DNA of 64,000 nucleotides, taken from positions 124,001 through 188,000 of the forward strand of contig NZ_SCVD01000021.1 in assembly GCF_004297125.1 (NCBI RefSeq). Reading direction: 5' to 3'. Source of the DNA: Phenylobacterium sp. (lineage in GTDB: Bacteria > Pseudomonadota > Alphaproteobacteria > Caulobacterales > Caulobacteraceae). Below are positions 50,640 to 59,532 of this stretch, one piece after another. The notes beneath the pieces were generated by a model. The model had not been told where the DNA came from and ran no database searches. It saw only the letters and a program-made list of their open reading frames with translations. The position numbers and the translations under genes were made by a program. The number at the start of each line of letters is the position of its first letter. The first letter of the stretch is position 1.

Positions 50640-51938
50640 ATGAGCTACAGCCTGGGCATCGATTTCGGCACGACGAACACCGTCCTCAGCCTGGCCGATG
50701 AGCGTGGTCCGGCGCGACTGGTCAGGTTCCCGGCGCCGGAGGGCGAGCTGTTCGCCTTCCGCTCGTGCCTGTCGTTCCACGCGCCGGCGGACCATCCCAG
50801 CGAGCGGGTGATCGCCGCCGGGCCATGGGCCATCGAGGCCTATGTGGAGGACCCGGCCGAGACCCGGTTCATCCAGTCGTTCAAGAGCTTCGCCGCCCAG
50901 GCCAGCTTCACCGAGACCCAGATCCTGAACCGCCGCTACCGGTTCGAGGACCTGCTCTCGACCTTCCTGCTGAAGGTGCGCGACTACGCCGGGGCCGAGT
51001 TGGGCGGCTTGCCGGAGCGGGTGATCGTGGGCCGACCGGTCCGGTTCGTCGGCGCCTCGCCTAGCGAGGAGCTGGCGCTTTCCCGCTACGAGACGGCCTT
51101 CCACCGGATGGGCGTGAAGGAGGTGCTGTACGCCTACGAGCCCGTGGGCGCCGCCTTCTTCTTCGCCCGGGACCTGGACCACGACGCCACCGTGCTGGTG
51201 GGCGACTTCGGGGGCGGCACGTCGGACTTCTCGATCATCCGCTTCGAGCGTCACGCGGGCGAAATGCGCGCGATCCCGATGGGCCGCGCCGGCGTCGGCG
51301 TGGCGGGGGACGCCTTCGACTACCGGATCATCGACAATCTGGTGTCGCCGGAGCTGGGCAAGGGGTCCAGCTACACCAGCCTGGGCAAGGTGCTGCCGGT
51401 GCCCAACCGCTACTACGCCGCCTTCGCGCGCTGGGACCAGCTGGCGCTGATGCGGGCCAGCCGCGACATGCGGGAGATCCGCAAACTGGAGCGCGACGCG
51501 GTGGAGCCGGAGAAGATCGCCCGCCTGGTCGAGACCCTGGACGAGAACTACGGCTACCGCCTCTATCGCGCCGTCTCGAAGCTGAAAGAGGCGCTATCCT
51601 CACAGGCCGCCGCGGAATTCCGGTTCGAGGCCGGCTCCATCGCCATCGTCCGCGAGGTCGAGCGCACCAGGTTCGAAGGCTGGATCGCCCCGGAGCTGGC
51701 GCAGATCGAAACCGCCGTCGACGCGGCCCTGGCCGACGCCAACTTGACGCCGGACGGAGTCGACCGGGTGTTCCTGACTGGCGGCTCATCGCTGGTGCCG
51801 GCGGTCCGCGCCATCTTCCACCGCCGCTTCGAGCCTTCGCGTATCGAGACGGGGGCCGAGCTGGAATCCATCGCGACCGGACTGGCTCTAATGGCGCGCG
51901 AGCGGGACCTGGCGCGTTGGACGACCCGTTCCGGTTGA
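50640..51938 (+). CDS. Hsp70-like ATPase without substrate-binding domain (YegD-like)
   Basis: Protein of 432 residues comprising only the actin/Hsp70 ATPase fold. The phosphate-1 loop is LGIDFGTTNTVLSLADERGP (residues 5-24), phosphate-2 is VLVGDFGGGTSDFSIIRFER and the adenosine motif is VFLTGGSSLVPAVRAIFHRR. The DnaK peptide-binding domain and lid are absent, as in YegD-type proteins, whose role is unclear. The ATG at 50640 is close after the methyltransferase gene. No DnaJ or GrpE gene is near. Confidence 0.9.
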   Translation: MSYSLGIDFGTTNTVLSLADERGPARLVRFPAPEGELFAFRSCLSFHAPADHPSERVIAAGPWAIEAYVEDPAETRFIQSFKSFAAQASFTETQILNRRYRFEDLLSTFLLKVRDYAGAELGGLPERVIVGRPVRFVGASPSEELALSRYETAFHRMGVKEVLYAYEPVGAAFFFARDLDHDATVLVGDFGGGTSDFSIIRFERHAGEMRAIPMGRAGVGVAGDAFDYRIIDNLVSPELGKGSSYTSLGKVLPVPNRYYAAFARWDQLALMRASRDMREIRKLERDAVEPEKIARLVETLDENYGYRLYRAVSKLKEALSSQAAAEFRFEAGSIAIVREVERTRFEGWIAPELAQIETAVDAALADANLTPDGVDRVFLTGGSSLVPAVRAIFHRRFEPSRIETGAELESIATGLALMARERDLARWTTRSG

Positions 51939-52083
51939 GATCTTGTCCCCCTCCGGTTGAAATCTGGGTTTGAGCGTTGGCTTTAACACTCAGATTCTCC
52001 TGAGGTTTCACTCGACGAAATATATCGCAGGTCGCCCGAAAACGTCGGAACAGCCACGCTAACGGGCCCTTTGGCTCACCGTA

Positions 52084-52860
52084 ATGGTGTGTCACAGCAA
52101 CTGGTTGGCGGGGTCCATCGCGGCGCCCGCACGTCTTGGAGCACTCGCGTTGGCGGTGCTCACTGGCGGTTTCGCCCTTCCCGGCGCTGCGCGCGCCGAT
52201 TGCGTCGAGCAGATGAGCCGGATGCCCGTCTCCGCGCCCGCGGCGGCCGCCCCTGCCTATCGGGCGAACATGATGCGCAGAGGCTTCGCCGCCGCCCCAG
52301 CGGCGCAGGCGCGAGCGCGCGCCACGAAGGCCAGGATCGCGGGCTCCGCCGTCCGCAAGGCGCGGCCTGCGCGCAAGGCGGGCGTCCATCGCGCGGCGCG
52401 AAAGCCCGTGGCCGGTTTGCGCCGGGCCGCGATGGCGCCGGCCGCGGCGCCCAGGCTGCCCCAACCCACGTCGATGCCGGCGGCGGCGCGCGACCTCGCC
52501 ACGCCTCGCGCGTTCGCACTGATCGCCACGACGGTCTGCGAGACAGGGCCTCGTCCGGCCGCGGCCCCGGTGAACGCGCCCGGTGGCGAGCCGGGACTGC
52601 CGGCGGACGGTCTCTTCCCGAGGACGGATACCGAGACCGTCCTGCCGCCGATCATCGGTCCTGGCTTCCCCGGATCGGACGGACCGCCGACGGTGGTTGT
52701 GCCCGGCGGCCCGGGAACCGAGCCGCCCGTGATCGTTCCCCCCGTGATCGGGCCGCCTCCCGTCGTGGCCGTGCCAGAGCCGGGAACCTGGGCTCTCCTG
52801 ATCCTGGGCTTCGGCCTCGTCGGCGCGCGCATGCGCCGCCGGCCGCGCCTGCCGGCCTAG
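52084..52860 (+). CDS. PEP-CTERM (PEPxxWA) protein with a basic segment
   Basis: Protein of 258 residues. The first 36 or so residues are a long signal sequence (LGALALAVLTGGFALPGAAR). The mature part has a highly basic, Ala/Arg/Lys-rich segment (about 75-120, such as ATKARIAGSAVRKARPARKA) that looks like histone-H1-type low complexity. A Pro/Gly-rich linker follows (about 170-235), then the sorting signal VPEPGTWALLILGFGLVG with RRRPR after it. It contrasts with the beta-rich bodies of the other two PEP-CTERM genes. It follows the Hsp70-like gene after 145 bases and converges with the M16 peptidase gene, with three bases between the stops. Confidence 0.76.
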   Translation: MVCHSNWLAGSIAAPARLGALALAVLTGGFALPGAARADCVEQMSRMPVSAPAAAAPAYRANMMRRGFAAAPAAQARARATKARIAGSAVRKARPARKAGVHRAARKPVAGLRRAAMAPAAAPRLPQPTSMPAAARDLATPRAFALIATTVCETGPRPAAAPVNAPGGEPGLPADGLFPRTDTETVLPPIIGPGFPGSDGPPTVVVPGGPGTEPPVIVPPVIGPPPVVAVPEPGTWALLILGFGLVGARMRRRPRLPA

Positions 52861-52863
52861 GTC

Positions 52864-55692
52864 CTACTTCTTCCGCAACGTGGGGCTTTCCAGGTCCAGC
52901 TGATCTGCGGGGATGATCTCGAGGGCCGGCAGCCTGGCCTTAAGGGCGGGGGAGAAGGCCTTGGCGTCGCCGGCGACCACGACGCTGGCCTGGGCGGGGT
53001 CGAAGACGCGCTTCGCGAACGCCTGAACCTGCGCAGCGTCCACGGCCTCCACCTTGGCGGTGTAGCGGGTGACCTCGTCCAGGGGCACGCCGTAGAGGGC
53101 CAGGTTGCCCAGCACGTCGGCCAGGCCGCCGGAGGTGGCCAGGTCGCGCCCATAGCTGCCCACCAGCACCGACTTGCGGGCCTTCAGTTCGTCGGGGCTG
53201 GCCGGCGCGGCGCCCAGCCTCGTCAGCTCGGCGTTCATCAGGTCCAGCACCTCCGCCGCCGACTCGTTTTTGGTCTGGGCGCTGGCCCGGAACGAGCCGG
53301 TGGTCCGCGCGGGCGAAAGGCGGGCGCTCGCGCCGTAGGACAGGCCGCGCTTGATGCGGATCTCCTGGTTCAGGCGGGCCGAATAGCCGCCGCCCAGAAC
53401 GGTCGCGGCGACGACGCCGGGATAGTAGTCCGGATCGTTGCGGGCGATGGCGGGCTTCATCACGTTGACCGAGGCCTGGCCGGTGCCGGGGATGTCGATG
53501 GCCACGGCGCGCGGCCTGCCCGTGGGCGTGATGGCGGGCGCCGCGGCCAGGGGCGCGGCGGGTTTCTTCCAGTCGCCGAACGCCGTCTCGGCCAGGGCGA
53601 AGCCCTGCTCGGCGCTGATGTCGCCGGTCAGAACCAGCACGGCGTTGTCGGGCCGGAACCAGGCGGCGTGCAGCTTGGCGAGGTCGGCGGGCTTGAGGCG
53701 CTGGAGCGACTCCGGCGTGCCCTGCGGCACATGGCCGAAGGGGGTGCCGCCGTAGATCACCGGAGCGGCGGCGAAGCCGGCCACCGAGCCGGGCTGCTGG
53801 TAGGCGACCCGCAGGCCATCCAGCGCCTGCTCGCGTTGGCGTTCCAGTTCCTCCGCGGCGAAGGCCGGGCTCTTGGCCACATCGGCCATGATCGTCAGGG
53901 CGGCCGGCAGCTTGTCGGCGATGGAGCTCAGGGTGACGGACGAGGACTCCAGGCCGCCGCCCGACGACAGCGACGCCCCAAGGCTCTCGACCTGGCTGGC
54001 GATCTGCTGCGCCGAGCGGGTCCTGGTGCCCTCGGTCAGCATCCCGGCCATCATGTTGGCCGCGCCCGCGAGCCCCTGCGGATCGGCCCAGGCGCCGGTC
54101 TTCACCGTCAGGTCGGCGGTGACCAGCGGCAGGTCGGACGAGCGGGCGACGATGACCCGCAACCCGTTGGCCAGTGTCTTCTCGGCGGGCTTCGGCAGAA
54201 CGGCCTGCACCGGCTCGCCGATGCCCGGGGGCTTCGTGCGTTCGGCCTCGGGGGCCAGGGTGAAGACCGGGCCGTCGTAGGTGGCGACCTGCTTGGGCGG
54301 GGGCGGCGTGGCGGCCACGGTCTCGCCCTTCGGCCGCTCGCTCTCCGGGCGGTAGCGGATGGTCATGCGGCGGTCTTCGGCCAGGTACTTGGCGGTGACG
54401 CGCTGGATATCGGCGGCGGTCACGGCCTGCAGCCTGGCCAGCTCGGTGTTCACGGCGTTGGCGTCGCCGTCGACGGTCAGGGCGTAGCCGATGGCGCTGC
54501 CCCGGCCTTCGATGGTCTCGCGCTCGCGCAGCGCGCCGGCCAGCAGCTCGTTCTTGGCCTCCGAGAGTTCCGCGGCGGTGGGCGGGGCGTCCCGCAGGCG
54601 CTTCACCTGGGCCAGCAGGGCGGTCTCACCCTGCTGGATGGTCTTGCCGTTCGACATGATGGCGCCGACCATGAACAGGCCGGGATCCTGCGGCAGGTCG
54701 GCGCTGGAGAAGGCCTCCACCGCGATCTGCTGGTCATAGACCAGGCTGTTGTAGAGGCGCGAGGATTTGCCGCCTGAGAGGATGGCGTCCAGCACCTTCA
54801 GCGCCGGGGCGTCGGGGTCGGACGCGGCGGGCCCTTGCCACGACAGCACCACGGCCGGCAGCGGCACATTGGGGCCATAGCCGTCGAAGACGCCGGCCTG
54901 GGTGCGCGGCGGCTCCTTGACCGTCACCTTCGGCAGCGGCTGGGCGGGGTTCTTCAAGGCCCCGAAGTACTGGTCGACCCAGGCGTCCAGCTTGGCTTGG
55001 TCGAAGTTGCCCACGATGATCAGGGCCGCGTTGTCCGGCCGGTAGTAGGTGCGATGGAACGCGCGCACGTCATCGACGGTGGCGGCGTCCAGCTCCTCAA
55101 TCGAACCGATGCCGGGGCGCTTGTAAGGGTGGGTCGTATAGCTGGCTTGGGGCAGGTACAGCGCCATCAGCCGGCCGTAGGGCGAGGCCAGGACCCGCTG
55201 GCGCAGCTCCTCCTTCACCACGTCGCGCTCGGACTTGAAGACCGCCTCGTCGACCACCAGCGTGCTCATCCGGTCGGCCTCGGCCCAGATCAGCCGCTCC
55301 AGGTGGTTGGCGGGTACGACCTCGAAATAGTCGGTGTAGTCGTCGGCGGTGGAGGCGTTGTTGAAGCCGCCCACGTCCTCGGTCATGCGGTCGAAGGTCT
55401 CGGACGGCATGTTCCGCGTCGCCTTGAACATCAGGTGTTCGAAGAGGTGCGCGAAGCCGGATCGGCCGGCGGGATCGTCCTTGGAGCCGACGCCGTACCA
55501 GACCTGGACCGAGACGTTCGGCGTCGCGCGGTCGAGCGAGGCGTACACCCTCAGCCCATTGGGCAGCGTGCGCGAGGTGAACTTGATCGGGGGAACTTCA
55601 GCCGCCTGGGCGGGACTGGAGAGCGCGATGGGCGCGAGCGCTGTGGTGGTCAGCAGGACGGCGAGGCCGGCGGCGCGGAAGGTGCGGATCAT
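52864..55692 (-). CDS. M16 (pitrilysin-type) periplasmic zinc peptidase
   Basis: Exported peptidase of 942 residues with two M16 repeats. The signal peptide MIRTFRAAGLAVLLTTTALA is probably cut after AQA (about residue 31). The N-terminal half carries the zinc motif FAHLFEHLMFKAT (HxxEH, about residues 76-88), with the distal glutamate further on. The second half (about 470-942) keeps the fold but lacks an HxxEH and is probably inactive, with GYSARLNQEIRIKRGLSYGA as the conserved C-terminal part. Such two-domain enzymes degrade small peptides. I chose the ATG at 55692, since 37 upstream in-frame codons lack a signal. It converges with the PEP-CTERM gene. Confidence 0.9.
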   Translation of the reverse strand: MIRTFRAAGLAVLLTTTALAPIALSSPAQAAEVPPIKFTSRTLPNGLRVYASLDRATPNVSVQVWYGVGSKDDPAGRSGFAHLFEHLMFKATRNMPSETFDRMTEDVGGFNNASTADDYTDYFEVVPANHLERLIWAEADRMSTLVVDEAVFKSERDVVKEELRQRVLASPYGRLMALYLPQASYTTHPYKRPGIGSIEELDAATVDDVRAFHRTYYRPDNAALIIVGNFDQAKLDAWVDQYFGALKNPAQPLPKVTVKEPPRTQAGVFDGYGPNVPLPAVVLSWQGPAASDPDAPALKVLDAILSGGKSSRLYNSLVYDQQIAVEAFSSADLPQDPGLFMVGAIMSNGKTIQQGETALLAQVKRLRDAPPTAAELSEAKNELLAGALRERETIEGRGSAIGYALTVDGDANAVNTELARLQAVTAADIQRVTAKYLAEDRRMTIRYRPESERPKGETVAATPPPPKQVATYDGPVFTLAPEAERTKPPGIGEPVQAVLPKPAEKTLANGLRVIVARSSDLPLVTADLTVKTGAWADPQGLAGAANMMAGMLTEGTRTRSAQQIASQVESLGASLSSGGGLESSSVTLSSIADKLPAALTIMADVAKSPAFAAEELERQREQALDGLRVAYQQPGSVAGFAAAPVIYGGTPFGHVPQGTPESLQRLKPADLAKLHAAWFRPDNAVLVLTGDISAEQGFALAETAFGDWKKPAAPLAAAPAITPTGRPRAVAIDIPGTGQASVNVMKPAIARNDPDYYPGVVAATVLGGGYSARLNQEIRIKRGLSYGASARLSPARTTGSFRASAQTKNESAAEVLDLMNAELTRLGAAPASPDELKARKSVLVGSYGRDLATSGGLADVLGNLALYGVPLDEVTRYTAKVEAVDAAQVQAFAKRVFDPAQASVVVAGDAKAFSPALKARLPALEIIPADQLDLESPTLRKK

Positions 55693-55806
55693 GGAGCATC
55701 CCGGTTGGGCTGGTTGGGGACTGTCTAGCACCCAACCGGGACGCGGGAAGCTTACGAGGATGTCATGTGGGCGTCGGGGGCGCCCGCTCCTTGCAAGCCG
55801 CAACCG

Positions 55807-56472
55807 TCAGGCCGCCTGCTGCTGGGCCTTGAAGGCGGCCATGACCGTGTAGAACGTCCCGTAGGTCGGCTCGAAGGACGGCCGCGCCTTCAGGCGGGCG
55901 ATCCAGGCCTGGAGGTTCGGATAGGGCGAGAAGTCGTACCCTGGGAGGTCGCCCAGCAGGACGAAGGCTAGGCCCAGGTGGTCGGCGATGGTGATCTCCT
56001 CGCCGCAGACGTAGGGCCGTCCCGCCAGCATGTGGCCGTCCAGCACCTTCAGCCAGCGCGGGGCGTGCTCGCCGCCGAAGGCGGTCATGGCCTGCATCAG
56101 CTCGGGCGGCGCGCCATGCGGCACGCCCATGTGCGGATAGCAGACGAAAAGGCAGAAATACTCGTGGAACTGGGTCGAGAACCACGACAGCGCCTCGTCG
56201 ACCTTGGCCTGGGCCCGCGGGTCGGACGGGTAGGCGGCCGAGCCGGTCTTGCGCGCCAGGTACTTCAGGATCGCCGCCGACTCGCCCAGCTTGAGGTCGC
56301 CGTCCACCAGGAAGGGGACGATGCCGTTGGGGTTGAGAGCGAGGTAGTCCGGCGCCTGGTTGCCGCCGGCCATCAGATCGACATGGACGATCTCCACGTC
56401 CAGGCCGTGTTCGGCGATGAACATCAGCACCGGGCGGGACGTCGTCGAGATCGGGTCGCAGTAGAGTTTCAT
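55807..56472 (-). CDS. Glutathione S-transferase
   Basis: GST of 221 residues. The thioredoxin-like N-domain (1-80) starts MKLYCDPISTTSRPVLMFIA and has NPNGIVPFLVDGDLKLGESA, the glutathione-binding cis-proline and Glu-Ser pair. The helical C-domain has ITIADHLGLAFVLLG. A Ser or Cys early in the chain could serve as the catalytic residue. It is divergent from the LysR gene (139 bases), so it is a likely LysR target. The electrophilic substrate is unknown. Confidence 0.9.
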   Translation of the reverse strand: MKLYCDPISTTSRPVLMFIAEHGLDVEIVHVDLMAGGNQAPDYLALNPNGIVPFLVDGDLKLGESAAILKYLARKTGSAAYPSDPRAQAKVDEALSWFSTQFHEYFCLFVCYPHMGVPHGAPPELMQAMTAFGGEHAPRWLKVLDGHMLAGRPYVCGEEITIADHLGLAFVLLGDLPGYDFSPYPNLQAWIARLKARPSFEPTYGTFYTVMAAFKAQQQAA

Positions 56473-56611
56473 CGACACACACCTTCTTGTTCTTGCGGAC
56501 GAGGGCCGTTGGACCGGCCCGTCGTCTGGGACACGGGAGATACGGCGCAGCCTGACCCTTGGGCAATCAGCGCTCTTGCAGGTTGGGTCTGCACAACCGC
56601 AGTATGGACCC

Positions 56612-57571
56612 ATGTTCGACTGGAATGACCTCAAGGCGTTCCTGGCCGTGGCCCGCGGGGGCTCTACGCTCGCGGCGTCCAAAGCGCTGGGCGTCAACCA
56701 GACCACGGTGGCGCGGCGCGTCGAGAGCCTGGAGCACGATCTCGGCTTCAAGTTGTTCGAGCGCGGACAGACCGGCAGCCGCCTGACCGAGGGCGGCCAG
56801 GCGATGATCCCCGAGGCGGAGAATGTGGAGCGGGCGGCGATCCGCTTCTCCAACCAGGCCGCCGGCCAACTCCGCGGCGTGTCGGGCGCCCTGCGCCTGA
56901 CCACCAACGAGCTCGTCGCCAACACCATGGTGATTCCGGCGCTGGTGGAGTTCCGCAAGCTTCATCCCGACGTGCAGATCGACCTGGTCATCACCGACCG
57001 GACCCTGGACCTGGAGAACGGCGAGGCCGATCTGGCCATCCGCACGGCCGTCGAGCTGGCGGCGTCGGACCTGGTGGCCCGCAAGATCGCCGAGCATCCG
57101 ATGGCGCTGTACTGCAGCCGCGACTATGCCGCCCGGCGGGGCGTGCCGGCGTCGATGGAGGCGCTGCAGGATCACGACCTGATCGACGTGGCGCCGGAAA
57201 CCGGCGAGATCCCCGCCGCCACTTGGATGATGCGCTACGCCGGCGGCAAGCCGCCGATCACCCGCAGCAACAGCATGGGCAGTCTCCTGCATGCGGTGAA
57301 GGCGGGGCTCGGCATCGGGGCCGTGCCCTGCACGATCGCCGATCCGGACCGCGACCTGGTGCGCTGTTCGGACGACATTCCCGAAGGCCGCGCCAGCTCC
57401 TGGATCGTCACCCGGCGCGAGCTGAAAGACACGCCGCGGGTGCGGGCCTTCATCGATTTCCTGGCGCCCTTCCTTCAGGACTTCATGAAGAAGGTCGAGG
57501 AACGCGGCCGGTTGCGGCTGGCCGAGGACGCCGCCACCGTGGTGCCCTTCCCGACGAAGAACGTCGGCTAA
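56612..57571 (+). CDS. LysR-family transcriptional regulator
   Basis: Regulator of 319 residues. The winged helix (about 1-60) reads MFDWNDLKAFLAVARGGSTL, ASKALGVNQTTVARRVESLE, LGFKLFERGQTGSRLTEGGQ. The effector domain (about 90-295) starts LRGVSGALRLTTNELVANTM. I chose the ATG at 56612; 12 more upstream codons are in frame but lie before the usual beginning. The divergent gst is the obvious candidate target, since LysR regulators often control the divergent neighbour. A 139-base shared control region holds any T-N11-A site. The stop overlaps that of convergent opgH. Confidence 0.92.
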   Translation: MFDWNDLKAFLAVARGGSTLAASKALGVNQTTVARRVESLEHDLGFKLFERGQTGSRLTEGGQAMIPEAENVERAAIRFSNQAAGQLRGVSGALRLTTNELVANTMVIPALVEFRKLHPDVQIDLVITDRTLDLENGEADLAIRTAVELAASDLVARKIAEHPMALYCSRDYAARRGVPASMEALQDHDLIDVAPETGEIPAATWMMRYAGGKPPITRSNSMGSLLHAVKAGLGIGAVPCTIADPDRDLVRCSDDIPEGRASSWIVTRRELKDTPRVRAFIDFLAPFLQDFMKKVEERGRLRLAEDAATVVPFPTKNVG

Positions 57572-59532
57572 GCGGCCTGGGCCGTGTAGAGGCCGAACGT
57601 GCGGCTTTCCGGCTGGTAGACGCTGGTCGGCCCCCGCATGAGGCGATCGATCTGCAGCCTCGAAGGCTGTTCCTGGTCGTAGAGGGCTCGCAATGCGAGG
57701 GCTCGGTCCACAACGGGCGGAACCTGGCGTTCCTCCGGTGTCGTCAGCAGGTCGAGCCTGCGGAACAGGTGGCCGACATCGGTCCGCGCCATCAGCAGCG
57801 ACAGTGGCGCCGACAGGAAGAGACCCAGCGAGACCGGGCTGGTCCACCAGAAGATGGCGGGGTCGAGCAGCCAGGCGATCACCGCCCCCGCGAGGCCGAT
57901 CACCACATGGCCCCGGTGCGAGCGCCAGGCTTCCTTGCGCGACAGCCGGCCCGCGTCCCGCTGCTGGGCGTTCCAGCCGGAGTCGCGGCCGAGCAGGACG
58001 TCGAACACCGCCGCGCTCTGCATCAGCATCAGCACCGGGGCAACCAGGGCGCTGAGCACGACCTCGAGGCCGATGCCGACCCAGAGGCCCAGGGTGCGGG
58101 TGAAGCCCGGGGCGGTCCGCTCGCGCAGGGCCAGCAGGCCGGCCAGCACCTTGGGCGTGAGCAGCAGGCCCAGGGTGACCGCGAACAGCGAGACCGCGGC
58201 GTCGCCATGCACCCGCACCGGCTCGCCGAGCTGTCCCAGCCAGGCGGTGGCGCCGAAGCCGACGAGCAGCAGCCAAAGCGGCGAGGTCACGTATGAAAGG
58301 ACGCCGCGGACCAGGTGGACCCGGCTCACCCAATGCAGGCCGGCGGCGCCCACGACGCCGAGGTGCTGCAGGTTGCCCTGGCACCAGCGGCGGTCGCGGC
58401 GGGCCATGTCGACGATGGTGGGCGGCGCTTCCTCGTAGCTTCCGCCGAGCCGGGTGTTTAGCCGGATCGACCAGCCGCCCCGCCGCATCAGCGCGGCTTC
58501 CACGAAGTCGTGGCTCATGATGTGGCCGCCGAACGGACGCCGGCCCGGCAGGTGCGGCAGGCCCGCGCAGCCCGCGAAGGCGCGCACGCGGATGATGGCG
58601 TTGTGGCCCCAGTAGTTGCCCTCGGCGCCCGACCACCAGTCCTGTCCGGCGGCCAGCATGCCGCCATAGGTGCGGGCCGCGAACTGCTGGAGCCGCGCGA
58701 ACAGGGTCTCGGCGCCGACCAGGGCGGGCGCGGTCTGCAGCAGGCCCAGTTTCGGATCGGCTTCCATCTCCGCGGTCAGCCGCACGATGGTGTCGGCGCT
58801 CATCAGGCTGTCCGCGTCGAGGATGATCATCGCCTCGTAGGCGCCGCCGAACCGCCGCACCCAATCGGCGATGTTGCCGGCCTTGCGGTCGGTGTTCTGC
58901 AGGCGCCGCCGGTAGAAGATCCGGGCGTCGCCGCCCAGCCGCGCTCTGACCCGCAGCATGCCCACCACCTCTTGCCGAGCGGTCGTCTCGTCCCGCGTGT
59001 CGCTGAGCAGGAAGATGTCGTAGAGCTCGGAGACGCCTAGCCGGACGAGATCTTCGCGGATCGCCTGCACGGCGGCCATCACCCGGCCCGGATCCTCGTT
59101 GTAGGTGGGCATGAGCAGGGCGGTGCGGGTCAGGATCACCGGCTGGGGGTCGGGGCGCCGGGGACGCGTCGCCCGCCATTGGACCAGGAACCCGGCCGTG
59201 GCGCTGGCGAAGCCGAAGACGGTCCAGCCGAACAGCACCAGGAAGAGGACAAGGGCGCACGCGTCGAGGACGGTGAAGCCGCCCGTCGACAGCAGGTTGA
59301 CCATCACGCCCCCCGCAACGGCGGTCGCGCCGGCGGTCCCGCCGAAGACGAGGAGGCGCCGGCCGCGGGCGTCCAGCAGGCGCCCTAGGCGGCCGGTCGC
59401 GGTCGCCAGGTCCTGCGTCGGCATGTCGAGGGGCCTCTCCGCCGGCATCGACTCGGGGAAGGGTTCGGTGCGCTCGAGGGTCACGGCCTGTGCAGGCGTG
59501 GACCTCGACAGGCGCCGGGTTACGCGATCCAT
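57568..59532 (-). CDS. opgH: Osmoregulated periplasmic glucan glucosyltransferase OpgH
   Basis: Inner-membrane glucosyltransferase of 654 residues that makes the beta-glucan backbone of periplasmic glucans from UDP-glucose. It has two N-terminal helices (about 60-80 and 86-108), a GT2 catalytic domain with TRTALLMPTYNEDPGRVMAA and IILDADSLMSADTI (DxD), then FVEAALMRRGGWSIRLNT and RRDRRWCQGNLQHLG (QxxRW-type motif), and a cluster of C-terminal helices. Its start overlaps the opgG stop by 13 bases, so the two are translationally coupled. It is shorter than the E. coli enzyme (847 residues) because the long N-terminal tail is reduced, as is usual in alphaproteobacteria. Confidence 0.95.
   Translation of the reverse strand: MDRVTRRLSRSTPAQAVTLERTEPFPESMPAERPLDMPTQDLATATGRLGRLLDARGRRLLVFGGTAGATAVAGGVMVNLLSTGGFTVLDACALVLFLVLFGWTVFGFASATAGFLVQWRATRPRRPDPQPVILTRTALLMPTYNEDPGRVMAAVQAIREDLVRLGVSELYDIFLLSDTRDETTARQEVVGMLRVRARLGGDARIFYRRRLQNTDRKAGNIADWVRRFGGAYEAMIILDADSLMSADTIVRLTAEMEADPKLGLLQTAPALVGAETLFARLQQFAARTYGGMLAAGQDWWSGAEGNYWGHNAIIRVRAFAGCAGLPHLPGRRPFGGHIMSHDFVEAALMRRGGWSIRLNTRLGGSYEEAPPTIVDMARRDRRWCQGNLQHLGVVGAAGLHWVSRVHLVRGVLSYVTSPLWLLLVGFGATAWLGQLGEPVRVHGDAAVSLFAVTLGLLLTPKVLAGLLALRERTAPGFTRTLGLWVGIGLEVVLSALVAPVLMLMQSAAVFDVLLGRDSGWNAQQRDAGRLSRKEAWRSHRGHVVIGLAGAVIAWLLDPAIFWWTSPVSLGLFLSAPLSLLMARTDVGHLFRRLDLLTTPEERQVPPVVDRALALRALYDQEQPSRLQIDRLMRGPTSVYQPESRTFGLYTAQAA

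Noticed and set aside
51961..51996. AATCTG...CAGATT hairpin before the third PEP-CTERM gene
   Set aside because: Six paired bases with a 24-base loop and a mismatch beyond; too weak to call.
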